A program made the position numbers and the translations under genes. Below, one piece after another: positions 47,342-57,748 of a stretch of DNA of 64,000 nucleotides; position 1 is the first letter of the stretch; each line of letters begins with the position of its first letter. Source of the stretch: Ceratorhiza oryzae-sativae (taxonomy: Eukaryota > Basidiomycota > Agaricomycetes > Cantharellales > Ceratobasidiaceae); NCBI GenBank assembly GCA_030998015.1, contig JARWMV010000003.1, forward strand, positions 485,531-549,530, written 5' to 3'. The notes under the pieces were generated by a model. It did no database searches. It had not been told where the DNA came from and was given only the letters and a program-made list of their open reading frames with translations.

Positions 47342-50300
47342 CTTCCCCCCTTCAAGGCATGGGGGTCATGGGGTGCCTTTGGATGTGACTTGACATAGTC
47401 AGCCATGAGTTCTGGTGTGTTTACCAGGTCATTGTAAGTTAACCATTGTTGCTCATCATAACCAAGCCATTTGACATAGTATTTGAAGATGTTAGACCTT
47501 TTGTTGAATGGCGACTTTATGATCTGTTCAACTTCAAATTCTTCTTCCCCTTCAAGAGTTACCACAGGTGGTGGTGGGGGAACCTGACATCCATAGGGGG
47601 TTGTCTTTATATTTGGTCAGAAGTGAGATATGAAATACTGGGTGTATTTTCATGGTCATTGGCAAGTCCAGTTTGAAGGCATGAGTGCCATGTTGTGCTA
47701 CCACCTTGAATGGTCCAACTCTCTTGTGGGCCAGTTTCCTGGAGGCCTGTTGTGTTTGTATGTTCTTGGTGTCAAGCCAAACTTTGTCTCTGACCTTAAT
47801 GGCTTCTGGGGTTCAATGTTTCTGGTCATAATATTCTTTGATCCTCTGGTTTGATATTTCCAGAGCAGCCTTAAGTTCGTCACAGCCCTTTTGGAGCCAT
47901 TCTGCATGGTTATCTGCTAAGGGAAGTTCTTGTCCCTCCTTGTCCCCAACTGCCAACCTTGGATGGAAACTGTAGTTTGCAAAGAATGGTGATTTGCCAG
48001 TTGAGGCATTGACACCATTATTGTAGGCAAATTCAGCCAAGGGTAAGAGTGAGACCCAGTCGTCCTGCCAATCTGATACACAGTGTCTGATGTACCCTTC
48101 TACTACTTGGTTAGCCCTTTCAGACTGGCCATCGGTTTGAGGGTGATATGCTGTAGAGTAGGAAGGTTTTATATCCAGCCATTTGTACAGGTGCCTTAGG
48201 AATTTGGATGCAAAGTTGGGGCCATGGTCTGAAATGGTTTTCTATGGTAATCCGTGAAGTTTCCATACATAAGTTAGGAACAGGTTTGCGCAATCCATGG
48301 CACTGGCTTCTGATTGACATGGGATAAAGTGGATGATTTTTGTCAGGTGGTCGACGACTGTAAATATGGCATCAAACCCTTCTGACAGGGGTAACCCCTG
48401 TGATCAGGTCATAGGTGATTTCCTCCCAAGGCTTTTCTGGTGCTGGTATTGGGTTTAAGAGCCCTGGGGGAACTTGGTTGCTGTGCTTGTTCCTGATACA
48501 GGATTCGCAATGTGTGACATATTCATTGACTGATTTTTTCATTGATGACCATGCATATTTGCAGTTTAACAATTCATATGTTCTGAACTGCCCTGGGTGT
48601 CCTGCCGCTGGGTTATCATGACAACTTTTGATGACCAGCTTGTGGAGTTCTTTATTGTTTGGGACATAGATTTGGCCCTTGTATTGTAAGAGTCCTTCAT
48701 CCCATTCCCAATTTTTGACCTTCTCATTGTCATATAAGGCTTTCAGCACTTTTGATAGGTGCTCGTCCCCTGGGATAGTGTCCCTAATGAGTTGTTCCAG
48801 GTCATGGTCCAGTGTGATTGCTTGTAGCCACAATGATTTTAGCTCCAAAAATTGGTTTTGCACCAGCAGCAGAGCTTGGCTCTCACTCCCCTCTTTAGGA
48901 ATGTGCCTTGACAGCCTGGAGAGTATGTCTGCCCAGCCATTCTTTGCCCCTTCAATGTATAGAATCTTGAATTCAAATCTGGATAGGAACTTGCGCCATT
49001 GTGTGACTCAGCCATTCAGTGGCTGATTTGTCTTCCGATACTCCAAATTTTTGTGATCACAAACAATGTTTACTGGGTGTTCAGCCCCTTCTAGCAAGTG
49101 ATGCCAGTGTTTGAGGGCCTTTATAATTGCCAGCATTTCTTTGTTGTAGATATCATAGTTCCTTTCTGCCAGGACCATAGCTTTGGAATAATAGGAGATT
49201 GGGTGGAGCATTCCATCTTCTCCGTATTGCAATAGTACAGCACCTGTGGCATAGCCTGAGGCATCTGTTTCCAGAATAAATGGTTTACTAGGCTCTGGCT
49301 GAATTAGGAGGGGGGCTTCCTTTAGTTTCTGCTTCAGTAAGTTCCATGCCCAATCCCTCTCCTCCATCCATTCCCACTTTACATCCTTCTTGACTAATTC
49401 ATAAAGACATTTTGTGATTTTTGAAAAGTCCTTTATGAAGTGCCTTAACCAATTTGCAAATCCCAGCCCTTCCAGGACTTCAGTTGGGTTGGTAGGGGTT
49501 GGCCATTCAATGGCTTTTTTGACCTTGACTGGGTCTACTTTAATTCCCTGGGGGGTCACTGCTATTCCCAGGTAATCAACTTCAGTGACATTGAAAATGC
49601 ATTTCTCCAGAGCACAGTACAAGCCAGCCTTTTGAAGACGGCACAAGACTTCTCTGATGTGTTTGTCATGCTCTTCTTGGGTTTTGGAGAACACTAGTAT
49701 GTCGTCCATGTGAATTACAATGTAGATGCCCTCAATGTCTTGGAATTCCTCTTGGATCATAGCCATAAAGGTCCCCAGTGTGTTCTTCTGGCTGAATTGC
49801 ATGACTAAGGGCTCATACAACCTGTACTTGGTCTTAAAGGCAGCTTTCCATTTGTCTCCTTCCCAAATTCATATAAGATTAAAACCCCACTTTAAATCAA
49901 ACTTGGTGAATATCTTTGCCCCACACAGGGTCTCCACAATATCATTGATGCATGGGAGTGGGTATACATTGGAGATGGTCATCTCATTTAGCTGCCAGTA
50001 GTCGATGCACATGCACAGCTTAGAGGTGCTGTGCAGGAATTCCTGCATACTGGCATCAAGGGTTACTCAATTGCATCAGCTTACCAATTGGTGCTTCTAC
50101 AATACAGTTACCCTTGATGCCAGCATGCAGGAATTCCTGCACAGCACCTCTAGCACAGCTTCCCATTCTTCTTTTTAACAAATATGACAGGGGATGCCAT
50201 TGGTGACCTTGAGGGTCTAATATGCCCTGCTTTCAACTGGCAGTCCAGGGTCTTGCACAATTCCGCATCTTCTTTGATGCCCACACTATATATGGGACCA

Positions 50301-51006
50301 TGCCTTGGCTTGGCATCTGGTTTTAAGTCTATCTCCATATCCCACTTTCTATGAGGTGGTAGTGGCTGGACATCATTTTCTTCAGCAAATATTTTCTGGA
50401 ATTCTTTGTATTTTGCTGGGAGTGAGTCTAAAGTGTCCAGCTGGAGCTCCTTGGGTTCATTGGCCTGCACATGTAGGGGTTTGGTGATGCAGTGTTTTAA
50501 GCATACTGGCAAGTTGTATTTCATGTCCTTTCTGTCCCAATCAATGTCCAGGTTATGGAATTTGAGCCATGACATGCCCAGGACTAAATCATTTTTGCCA
50601 ATGTTCACAATGTAAGCACTGAGAATCTCTCAGTGCTCCTGAATGCACAACTCAAAAGTGCAATAGTGGGTCACAGACCCAGAGTCAATCTCCCTTCCAT
50701 CGATTACTTGTAGTTTCTTTGGTGTTTTTAGGGCGACAATAGGGATATGATATTGTTTCACAAGGTCTTCATGTATAAATACTGATGTGGCCCCTGAATC
50801 AATCATGGCCCATCCATTGAACTTTTTCATATTGTATGCAGACTTGTGTTTGGGGGTTGTGTGCAGGGGAAATGCATGAAAGAAAAACTGAAGTTGTGAT
50901 TGGTTTCCTAACAACATACATTCCATTTCCATTTTTTTATTTTTTCGTTCTGCACACTTTGTAACATAGCGCCCAAGACTGCCCCCCTGGCATGGTTTGA
51001 GCTCAT
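47329..51006 (-). pseudogene. Pol of chromovirus copy 1 (disrupted)
   Basis: Order from the ATG at 51006: aspartic protease ('MIDSGATSVFIHE'), reverse transcriptase ('YIVIHMDDILVFS', near 49715-49690), RNase H ('FILETDASGYATGAVLLQYG'), integrase zinc region ('SCHDNPAAGHPGQFRTYE', 'HCESC') and core, and chromodomain ('FEVEQIIKSPFN...YYVKWLGYDEQQWLTY'). It is broken by a one-base frame change near the start, by the MITE at 50021-50152, by an in-frame TGA at 49869-49871 in the reverse transcriptase, and by other shifts. The Met codon of pol overlaps the gag stop (ATGA). Confidence 0.88.
50021..50152. mobile_element. 132-bp hAT-like MITE inside pol
   Basis: Ends TAGAGGTG...CACCTCTA with terminal inverted repeats of about 47 bp and two mismatches. 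It is flanked by a perfect 8-bp duplication GCACAGCT (50013-50020 and 50153-50160). The uninterrupted site is seen in chromovirus copy 2. Eight-base duplication and TIR start fit the hAT superfamily. Confidence 0.88.
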
Positions 51007-52394
51007 TCTTTTACTGACTCCTCATCAGTTGTTTCTACCTCCTCTACAACTGCCTTGTATCCCAACATCTTGGCTGAGGGGCATCTGGCGGTGATATGGC
51101 CACACCCTCCACAGTTGTAGCAGGTATTTGTCCCCTTTCCTTTTCCTGCACTATCCAGGTCCATTGTGTCTGGGTCCTTTGCCTTAGGGGCCGCTGGTGG
51201 GTGATTATCCTTCTTTATGTCCTTAAAGGATTCTTGGACATTGGAGTTGCTACCATCATAACAGACAGTAGGAACCATGAAACCTTTGGCGTTGGGCCCA
51301 ATGGCCACAATTTGGCCCTTTACTGCCTTGCCATCCTTGATCTTGTAGACCCGCTCCCCATTCCTGAACTTTTCCCTTGGGGGATTGCTTTGGGAGGTAG
51401 TCGTTGGCTTACTGGACAAGGCATTATTGCTGTTAGACTTGTTGCCTCCATGGAATGTCCTTTTGCTACCAAATGAGATAAGGTGACAGTTGATTTCCAG
51501 GGCCTGCTGAGTGAGCTGGGTGAAGGTCTTAGTGCAGGGATCATAGTTTTGGGCCACCATGCTGTCTGTTACATCAGATGATAAGCTGTCATAGAATTGT
51601 TCATGCATGGCTGCATCATTGTAATTGAGGCCCATTGAGTATAAGTTGAATAGGGTGAGGTAGTCTTGGACTGTCTTGGATTGTTTCAATTTCTGCCATT
51701 TATTGTGGTTGTTTTCAGTGTGGTTCAAGTCTCCATAACAGGTAGTAAATTCTTGCCAAAACAAGTTAGCATTGTGAAGCCATGGGACTGCAGTTCCAGG
51801 GTTGAGGATTTCAAATTCCTCATATGAGTTGACCCATTCAGCAGCAGACCCTTTGGGGTAAGATGTGATAAAGGCAACCACCTGATCAGCAGAGTGCCCA
51901 CTCATGTTGGTGTTGATGTATCGAGCACAAGCAATTCTAAATGAAATGGTGTCTTCACGCTTTGTGCCATCAAACTTTTGGGGGGCAGCCATTTTAACTT
52001 TTGCAGTTGATCTGCCAGAGGTAGTGGTGGTTGCTGGTTGTGGCTGGGTCACACTGGAGGAGGGTTGTACTTGGGCAGCACCCAAGCCACCCAAGGAGGT
52101 ATTGATTTGCATTTCAATGCACATGATAGTGGTTTGGAGTATTGCTAACATGCCAAGCAGGTTGTTAACATTGGTGGCTAGTCCAGCCACATTGGTGTCT
52201 ATCTTGGTCTGGTTTGCTGTGAGTTTTGTTTCAATTGAGTCTGTGTAGGTTTTATTGTTGTGCTCAACATCTCCAATATCATTTTGGAGGTTATTGGTTC
52301 ATTCTTGCAATTCGTCCATTGACTGAAGCATATAGATAACTTTGTCCCCATCAGACATATTTGCCCAGGCTGGGGTGGGGGGTTGTGACACCAT
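51003..52394 (-). pseudogene. Gag of chromovirus copy 1 (one early stop)
   Basis: ATG at 52394 ('MVSQPPTPAWANMSDGDKVI'). Codon 32 is TGA (52299-52301), where copy 2 has an Arg codon of CGA type, so a CpG C-to-T change explains it. The rest (to 51003) is open and carries the capsid-like region ('RIACARYINTNMSGHSADQV', 'QEFTTCYGDLNHTENNHNKW') and one CCHC knuckle ('CYNCGGCGHITARC'). Confidence 0.85.
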
Positions 52395-52772
52395 TTTTAG
52401 GGAGATCTCAGATAAATTCTAAGAGCAACAGAGGTGATAGGGAATTACAGGGAACTGGGAATTGTTTTGGTACCAGAAGATTTCTGTTCCCTGCACAAGT
52501 CTATAAAATTCAAAGTTTTCAATCCCCCTGAATCTCAGCCATGTATTGTCCAAGTCCCAACTCTTGGTGTCCTGGCAACAATACAGTGGTACCACCCTCT
52601 TCAGTTTAGTTTGATCCTGAAGGAGTGTTTCCTTGGGGAAGATTGATTTGGGCTGCCAGAAGGGGTGCCTCTTCCTGAATTGGCAAGCCTGGCCACTTAG
52701 AAAGATAGGATGAGGGAGGTCTGAAGGCGTTGAGAAGGTAGGGAAGGCATACTTGTGGGGTCCAGTTGTTTC

Positions 52773-53313
52773 TCAGACTAGTGCTTGTAGTGCAAGGTGG
52801 TCGTGGAGGAGGGATAAATAGTCCTCCTGGTGTTCACACAACCACTTGGTTAGGTATGTGCAGTGGGCCTTGGCTTCATGGAGTTTTTCACAAGTTTCTT
52901 CATACCTATTATGGTAATGACAATACCTGTCTTGGAAATTTTCAATGGTATCTAGTAGTTGACAAAGGAGTTGTTGGCCAAGGTTCTCCAGCTTATAGCT
53001 GGTGACAGGGGATGATGTAGTAGTATAAGAATTTGTCCTTCTTAGGTCAGTATGGACAGCATGCTGGGAAGGTGGCTCCGTTTGCCTGATGGCAGATTTT
53101 GCACTCAGGGGCACCCAGCTCAGTAACAAAGGCTTGTTGGGCTTGTCCAACTTTCTGGGGATGGACTTTGACAATTTTCACACAGTGAAAATTGATGTGC
53201 CTGGCTTCTTTGAGGATGTCTTCAACCGAGTTGAGAGTGAAGCAGTGGATAGACAGGTGTCCGAACCACCCACACAAATGGCAGTGCTGGTCTTCTGTAA
53301 AGGGTTGTGCCAC
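52773..53313 (-). pseudogene. ORF0 of chromovirus copy 1
   Basis: Two overlapping minus-strand frames: 53313-53047 with a CCHC knuckle ('CHLCGWFGHLSIHC') and a further Cys/His group ('CKICHQANGATFPACC'), and 53174-52773 with a coiled coil ('YKLENLGQQLLCQLL', 'YEETCEKLHEAKAH'). Same arrangement as in copy 2, with an extra stop after 'CCPY'. Confidence 0.7.
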
Positions 53314-53428
53314 TGAGGGCTGTGTGTTCTGTCAGAGACGTACTCAAGCAAGAGCAAGATAGAATGAGAAGAAAAATAGACCCTTTCCTGAGTCTCTTGG
53401 AACAGGAAGGTGACCTCTGTTGCTCAGC

Positions 53429-53804
53429 TGTCAACAACAACAAGTCAGGTGACATGAAAAATAGTAAGAAAAGAAAAGAACTTGTATTTGACAAGAGGTC
53501 AAGTTCTTGAGGAGTCCTCTGTGAACTTGACCTGGTTTATATACATAGTACAAGCCACATCATAACAAACAAGTCTGTACAGTGAGTCATGACTGATAAG
53601 AGATAGAAGCAGTAGAAGCAACTGTGGAACTGCAGAATTTCACATTGGAGTTGAAATACATCTTGGTTATTGGTCTGGAACATCCCCTGAGTCACATGAC
53701 ACAGATATACCATAAAAGGCAAGTATGTTTTGAAGATGATCTCATAAAATGTAATAAATCAAGGAAATATTGTAGAGTGGATATATGCGTGTCAGTTTGT
53801 GACA
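53429..53804 (-). repeat. Solo LTR of the chromovirus family, nested in the copy 1 leader
   Basis: 376 bp, same length as the LTRs of copy 2 and without the 12-bp deletion of copy 1. Flanked by 5-bp duplication TCAGC (53424-53428 and 53805-53809). The leader sequence on both sides is continuous with that of copy 2 once this LTR is removed. Confidence 0.9.
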
Positions 53805-53934
53805 TCAGCTACTTAAGGGCAATGAGCAACCCCACCTCTTGTTGACAAAAGAGATTAGAGAACCGAAGCTTGTTATGACGTGTGAGGGACCCAACCTTTG
53901 GTCAGTGAGCTGCTGTGTCTGCAAGGACTGATAG

Positions 53935-54603
53935 TGTTGTGACCCTCTGGATGCTTCCTTGCAAAGCACTTAAGTAGTGGCTGCATTGACGGTTTGGTGC
54001 TATGTGGTATGTATTGAGTGTTCTAGTTACAGTGTTTGCTATGGTCTATGGTGGTTGATGAGATAAAGCAAGCTGAGCATCCAGTCTTGCTTTATCCTTC
54101 TTATATATGCCTGTGGCTGTGGTGGCTGTGGATGTATTATCTAAGCACAATCTGCAGTAGGTGCAGGTTATGTACAGTACTATGGGTTAGGTAATTGTTT
54201 GTCTTAAGTTTGTGCAGCTCCGAATCTTATAGAGCTGCATGAGGTCCAAGGGGTAGGTGCTGAGGTCATGTGATCCTGCTGTAAGCACCAAGATCATGTG
54301 ACAACTTGCTCCTCGCTCCAAGTAACAATGGAGAGAAATGCTGGAGTGAGTTCAGGGTAACCACTGTAAGCACTGAGGTCATGTGATCCTGCTGTAAGCA
54401 CCAAGATCACATGACAACTTGCTCCTCACTCCGAGTAACAAGGGAGAGAAATGCTGGAGCGAGTTCAGGGTAACCACTGTAAGCGCCAGTTAAGCGCCAA
54501 GGTCACGAGACCTTGTTTATGGCTTGTTCCACTTAGGAAAAATGCCATAAATCTGTAAAAATATTCAGTTATTTCTGTTATGTCTGTTTGATGGGTCATA
54601 ACA
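53935..54603 (-). repeat. Solo LTR family 'B', copy 2 (669 bp, internal tandem duplication)
   Basis: Inverse of the 556-bp copy at 46685-47240; flanked by 5-bp duplication GATAG (53930-53934 and 54604-54608). It is exactly 113 bp longer because a 113-bp unit is repeated in tandem (about 54261-54373 and 54374-54486). Confidence 0.88.
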
Positions 54604-54796
54604 GATAGCACTTCAACTGATATAGGTATGCAAGGTTTCACAGAGGCACATATAGGGCAATGATGTCTCGTGGCTGTGGATAGATGGAGTAGGATTGGGG
54701 AAGGCAATGGGGTGTTATCTCAAGACAACACCAATGGCGTTCCAGACGTATCCCAGCCAACACTGAGACTTACGATTGAACAAGAACTTGACCTGA

Positions 54797-55158
54797 TGTC
54801 GATGATGACAAGTCAGGCAATGAGGAAAAGAATAAGAAAAGAACTTGTATACAACAAGAGGTCAAGTTCTTGAGGAGTCCTCTGTGAACTTGACCTGGTT
54901 TATATACATGATACAAGCCACATCATAACAAACAAGTCTGTACAGTGAGTCATGACCAATAAGAGATAGAAGTGACTGCAGAACTGTGGAATTTCACATC
55001 AGAGTTGAAATACATCTCAGTTATTGGTCCGGAACATCCTTTGAATCACATGACACAGATATACCATAAAAGGCAAGTATGTTTTGAAAATGATCTCATA
55101 AAATGTAATAAATCAAGAAAATATTATAGAGTAGATATATGTGTGTCAGTTCGTGACA
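54797..55158 (-). repeat. 5' LTR of chromovirus copy 1
   Basis: 362 bp, TGTCACGAACTGACAC at its outer end (reading from 55158). Just inside it, the minus strand reads TCAGGTCAAGTTCTTG, the self-priming-type site also seen in copy 2. Confidence 0.88.
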
Positions 55159-56085
55159 CCCAAGAACTTGACCTCCTGTTGTGAGTGTTATTGAGTTCTC
55201 CCTTTAGACTAAGTAGTAGGTCTTGACAATAATAGTATATCCATCAGTCAGCAAGACAATAGGATGAGTAAGGGTCAATGGCAGTGGTCAGTAAAGCAAG
55301 TGATTAGGAATAGTACATGGATCAGTAAGCAAGTGGAGGTGCTTACTCATGAAGGGAAAAGTGGTCAAGCCACAAGACAAAGGAAGAAGACAAAGGAAAA
55401 AATGATGGTTAGCCATGAGATCTTTGATTCTAGCTCATGACAAATACCTGCAAATACCTGCTGCAAGGTGCAGGTGCAGGTGCAGGTATGACTAAATAAT
55501 GTGGGTAACTTGGTGAGAAACCTGCAGTAACTTGCAAATAAGTGCTGCCATACCCAAAGATACATGCATGGTGAGAACAGCAAGAATGGCTGCAAGAGTG
55601 CATTGAGGTGACACAAAACCCACCACAAACTTATGTATATAGTACAGTTAAATGAAGAAAGTTCATGGATTTCCAACCATATATAACACTTATGGATCAA
55701 ATCTTTCTCAGGGGGGATCAATGCAAACAAGGTCAGAAAAAGAATTCCCCAACACAAAGACCAATAGCTATCTTCAAAACCCATCAGATTGTCAACATAT
55801 GTAAAGTATGCATCAACCAAGGTCATCCACCTCCCCTCAGGGTGGTGATCAAGGGTTTTGTTGTGGGTTGTTTGGGCAGAAAAACATGTGTAGCTCCTGA
55901 ACAGTGCTGAATTTTGGAGTGAAAACACCATTGTTTCATAGAGAATGTATAATAGAACCAGATAAATGCATAATTTTTATTCTATCTTACACATGTGCAA
56001 GCCAGATTCCAGTATACAGCCCAAAACTGGTGACAGCTGGTTGACACTCAGCAATGGCACCAACTGGCAACAGGTATTTGGCGTC
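55159..56085. other. Repeat-derived spacer between the two chromovirus copies
   Basis: CG-poor sequence; the first part resembles repeat C. Contains a short (AGGTGC) repeat near 55465-55485. A 188-codon minus-strand open frame (55365-55931) has no domain and unusual Phe/Leu/Cys-rich composition, so it is not called a gene. The last five bases (GCGTC) are the target duplication of copy 2. Confidence 0.5.
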
Positions 56086-56461
56086 TGTCACGAACTGACA
56101 CACATATATCCACTCTATAATATTTTCTCAATTTACTACATTTTATGAGATCATCTTCAAAACATACTTGCCTTTTATGGTATATCTGTGTCATGTGACT
56201 CATGGAATGTTCCGGACCGGTAGCCGAGATGTATTTCAACTCCAATGTGAAATTCCGCAGTTCCGCAGTCGCTTCTACTGCTTCTATCTCTTATCTGCTG
56301 TGACTCACTGTATGGACTTGTTTGTTATGATGTGGCTCGTACTATGTATATAAACCAGGTCAAGTTCGCAGAGGACTTCTCAAGAACTTGACCTCTCGTC
56401 GAATACAAGTTCTTTCATTTTCTTACTGTTTTCCTCATTGCCTGACTTGTCGTCGTTGACA
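56086..56461 (+). repeat. 5' LTR of chromovirus copy 2
   Basis: 376 bp, TGTCACGAACTG...GTCGTTGACA. Contains a TATATAAA box (56347-56354) and a short internal inverted repeat: AGGTCAAGTTC at about 56357-56367 against GAACTTGACCT at 56384-56394. Confidence 0.93.
56347..56354 (+). promoter_or_regulatory. LTR TATA box
   Basis: TATATAAA; the predicted mRNA start is about 30-33 bases downstream, near 56380. The same motif is in the 3' LTR and in the solo LTR. Confidence 0.7.
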
Positions 56462-56463
56462 TC

Positions 56464-56478
56464 AGGTCAAGTTCTTGA
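56464..56478 (+). other. Self-priming primer-binding site
   Basis: AGGTCAAGTTCTTGA begins two bases after the 5' LTR. It is the exact 15-base reverse complement of TCAAGAACTTGACCT at 56380-56394, which is the predicted 5' end of the element's own RNA. No tRNA 3'-end complement was recognised here. This is the arrangement known for Tf1 self-priming. Confidence 0.75.
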
Positions 56479-56717
56479 CAATCGTAAGTCTCAGTGTCGT
56501 CTGAGATACTTCTGGAACGCCGTTGGCGTCGTCTCGAGATAACTCCCCATTGCCTTCCCCAATCCTACTCCACCTATCCACAGCCACGAGATATCGTTGC
56601 CCTATACGCGCCTCTGTGAAACCTTGCATAGCCAGGTCCCTCACACGTCGTAACAAGCTTTGGTTCTCTAATCTCTTTCGTCAACAAGAGGTGGGGTCGC
56701 TCATTGCCCTTAAGTAG

Positions 56718-57537
56718 TTGAGCAATGGAGGTCACCTTCCTATTCCAATAGACTTGGGAAAGGGTCTATTTTTCTCTTTTATCTTGCTCTTGCTCGAGTA
56801 CGTCTCTGACGGAACACACGGCCCTCAAGTGGCACAACCTTTTACAGAAGACCAGTGCTGCCGTCTGTGTGGGTGGTTCGGACACCTGTCGATCCACTGT
56901 TTCACCCTCAACTCGGTCGAAAGTATCCTCGAAGAAGCCGGGCACATCGATTTCAACCAAGTAGTGATCATCAAAGTCTGCCCCCAGAGAGTCGGACATG
57001 CCCAACAAGCCTTTGTCACTGAGCCAGGTGCCCCTGAGTGCAAAATTTGCCATTGGGCAAACGGAGCCACCTTCCCAGCGCACTGCCCTTACTGTCCTAA
57101 GAAGGACAAATTCCTTTATTACTACACCATCCCCCACAACCAGCTATAAGCTGGAGAACCTGGGTCAACAGCTTCTTCGTCACCTGTTAAACACTATTGA
57201 AAATTTCCAAGACAGGTACCATTATTACCGGAATAAGTACGAAGAGACCTGTGAAAAACTTCATGAAGTCAAGGCCTGTTGTGCACACTTAACTGAGCGG
57301 TTGCGCAAACACCAGGAGGACTACCTATCCCTCCTCCAAGACCACCTCAGACTAGAATCTATAGTCCGAGAAACAATTGCACCCCAAGAGTACACCTTCC
57401 CCGTCTTCTCAACACCATCAGACCTCCCTCACCCCACCTTTCTAAGTGGCATGGGCTCGCCAATTCAGGAAGAAGCACCCCTTCTGGCAGCCCAAATCAA
57501 TCCTCCCCAAGGAAGCACTCCTTCAGGATCAAACTAA
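56718..57537 (+). CDS. ORF0: pre-gag protein with CCHC knuckle and coiled coil
   Basis: Two overlapping frames. The first, 56718-57149, encodes 'CCRLCGWFGHLSIHC' (C-x2-C-x4-H-x4-C, a zinc knuckle) and then a second Cys/His group 'CKICHWANGATFPAHCPYC'. The second, 56998-57537 in the +1 frame, encodes a long coiled coil ('YKLENLGQQLLRHLLNTIE', 'YRNKYEETCEKLHEVKAC', 'LRKHQEDYLSLLQDH') and an acidic Pro-rich tail. Both frames are recognisable in the older copy 1, so the arrangement is not recent. They may be one protein joined by frameshift or splicing, or two proteins. Ty3/gypsy elements normally have no such product before gag. Not a recognised family. Confidence 0.6.
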
Positions 57538-57748
57538 ACTGAAGAGGGTGGAGCGCCCATATTGTTGCCAAGACACCAAAAGTTGGGACTTGGACGATAC
57601 TTGGTTGAGGTTCGCGGGAATCAGGAACTTCGAAATTTATAGACTCGTGAGGGGAACAGAAATCCTTTATTATCAAAACAATTCTCAATTCCCTGTACTT
57701 CCCTACCATCTCCGTCGCCTTTAAAAATCTACTCAAGTCCCTTCTGAA

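Larger units (their letters stand above)
46419..55158 (-). mobile_element. Ty3/gypsy chromovirus, copy 1 (old, inactive, with nested insertions)
   Basis: Minus-strand element: 5' LTR 54797-55158, leader, ORF0, gag, pol with chromodomain, 3' LTR 46419-47341. After removing nested inserts both LTRs are 362 bp, and both share a 12-bp deletion relative to copy 2, which pairs them. Nested inside are a 556-bp solo LTR in the 3' LTR, a 132-bp MITE in the reverse transcriptase, a 376-bp solo LTR of its own family and a 669-bp solo LTR in the leader. The outer flanks (CCTGA and CCCAA) are a poor 5-bp match, consistent with age. CG dinucleotides are nearly absent, and several CGA codons have become TGA. 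Confidence 0.9.

Noticed and set aside
53429..53804. This LTR as the 5' LTR of chromovirus copy 1
   Set aside because: It has its own 5-bp duplication, is 376 rather than 362 bp, and leader sequence continues on its outer side up to the true LTR at 54797-55158.
46419..55158. Ascomycete-type RIP
   Set aside because: Changes are concentrated at CpG rather than CpA, matching methylation-deamination better.
55365..55931. 188-codon open frame on the minus strand
   Set aside because: Phe/Leu/Cys-rich translation of CG-poor repeat DNA with no recognisable family; long frames arise easily when CG-containing codons are lost.
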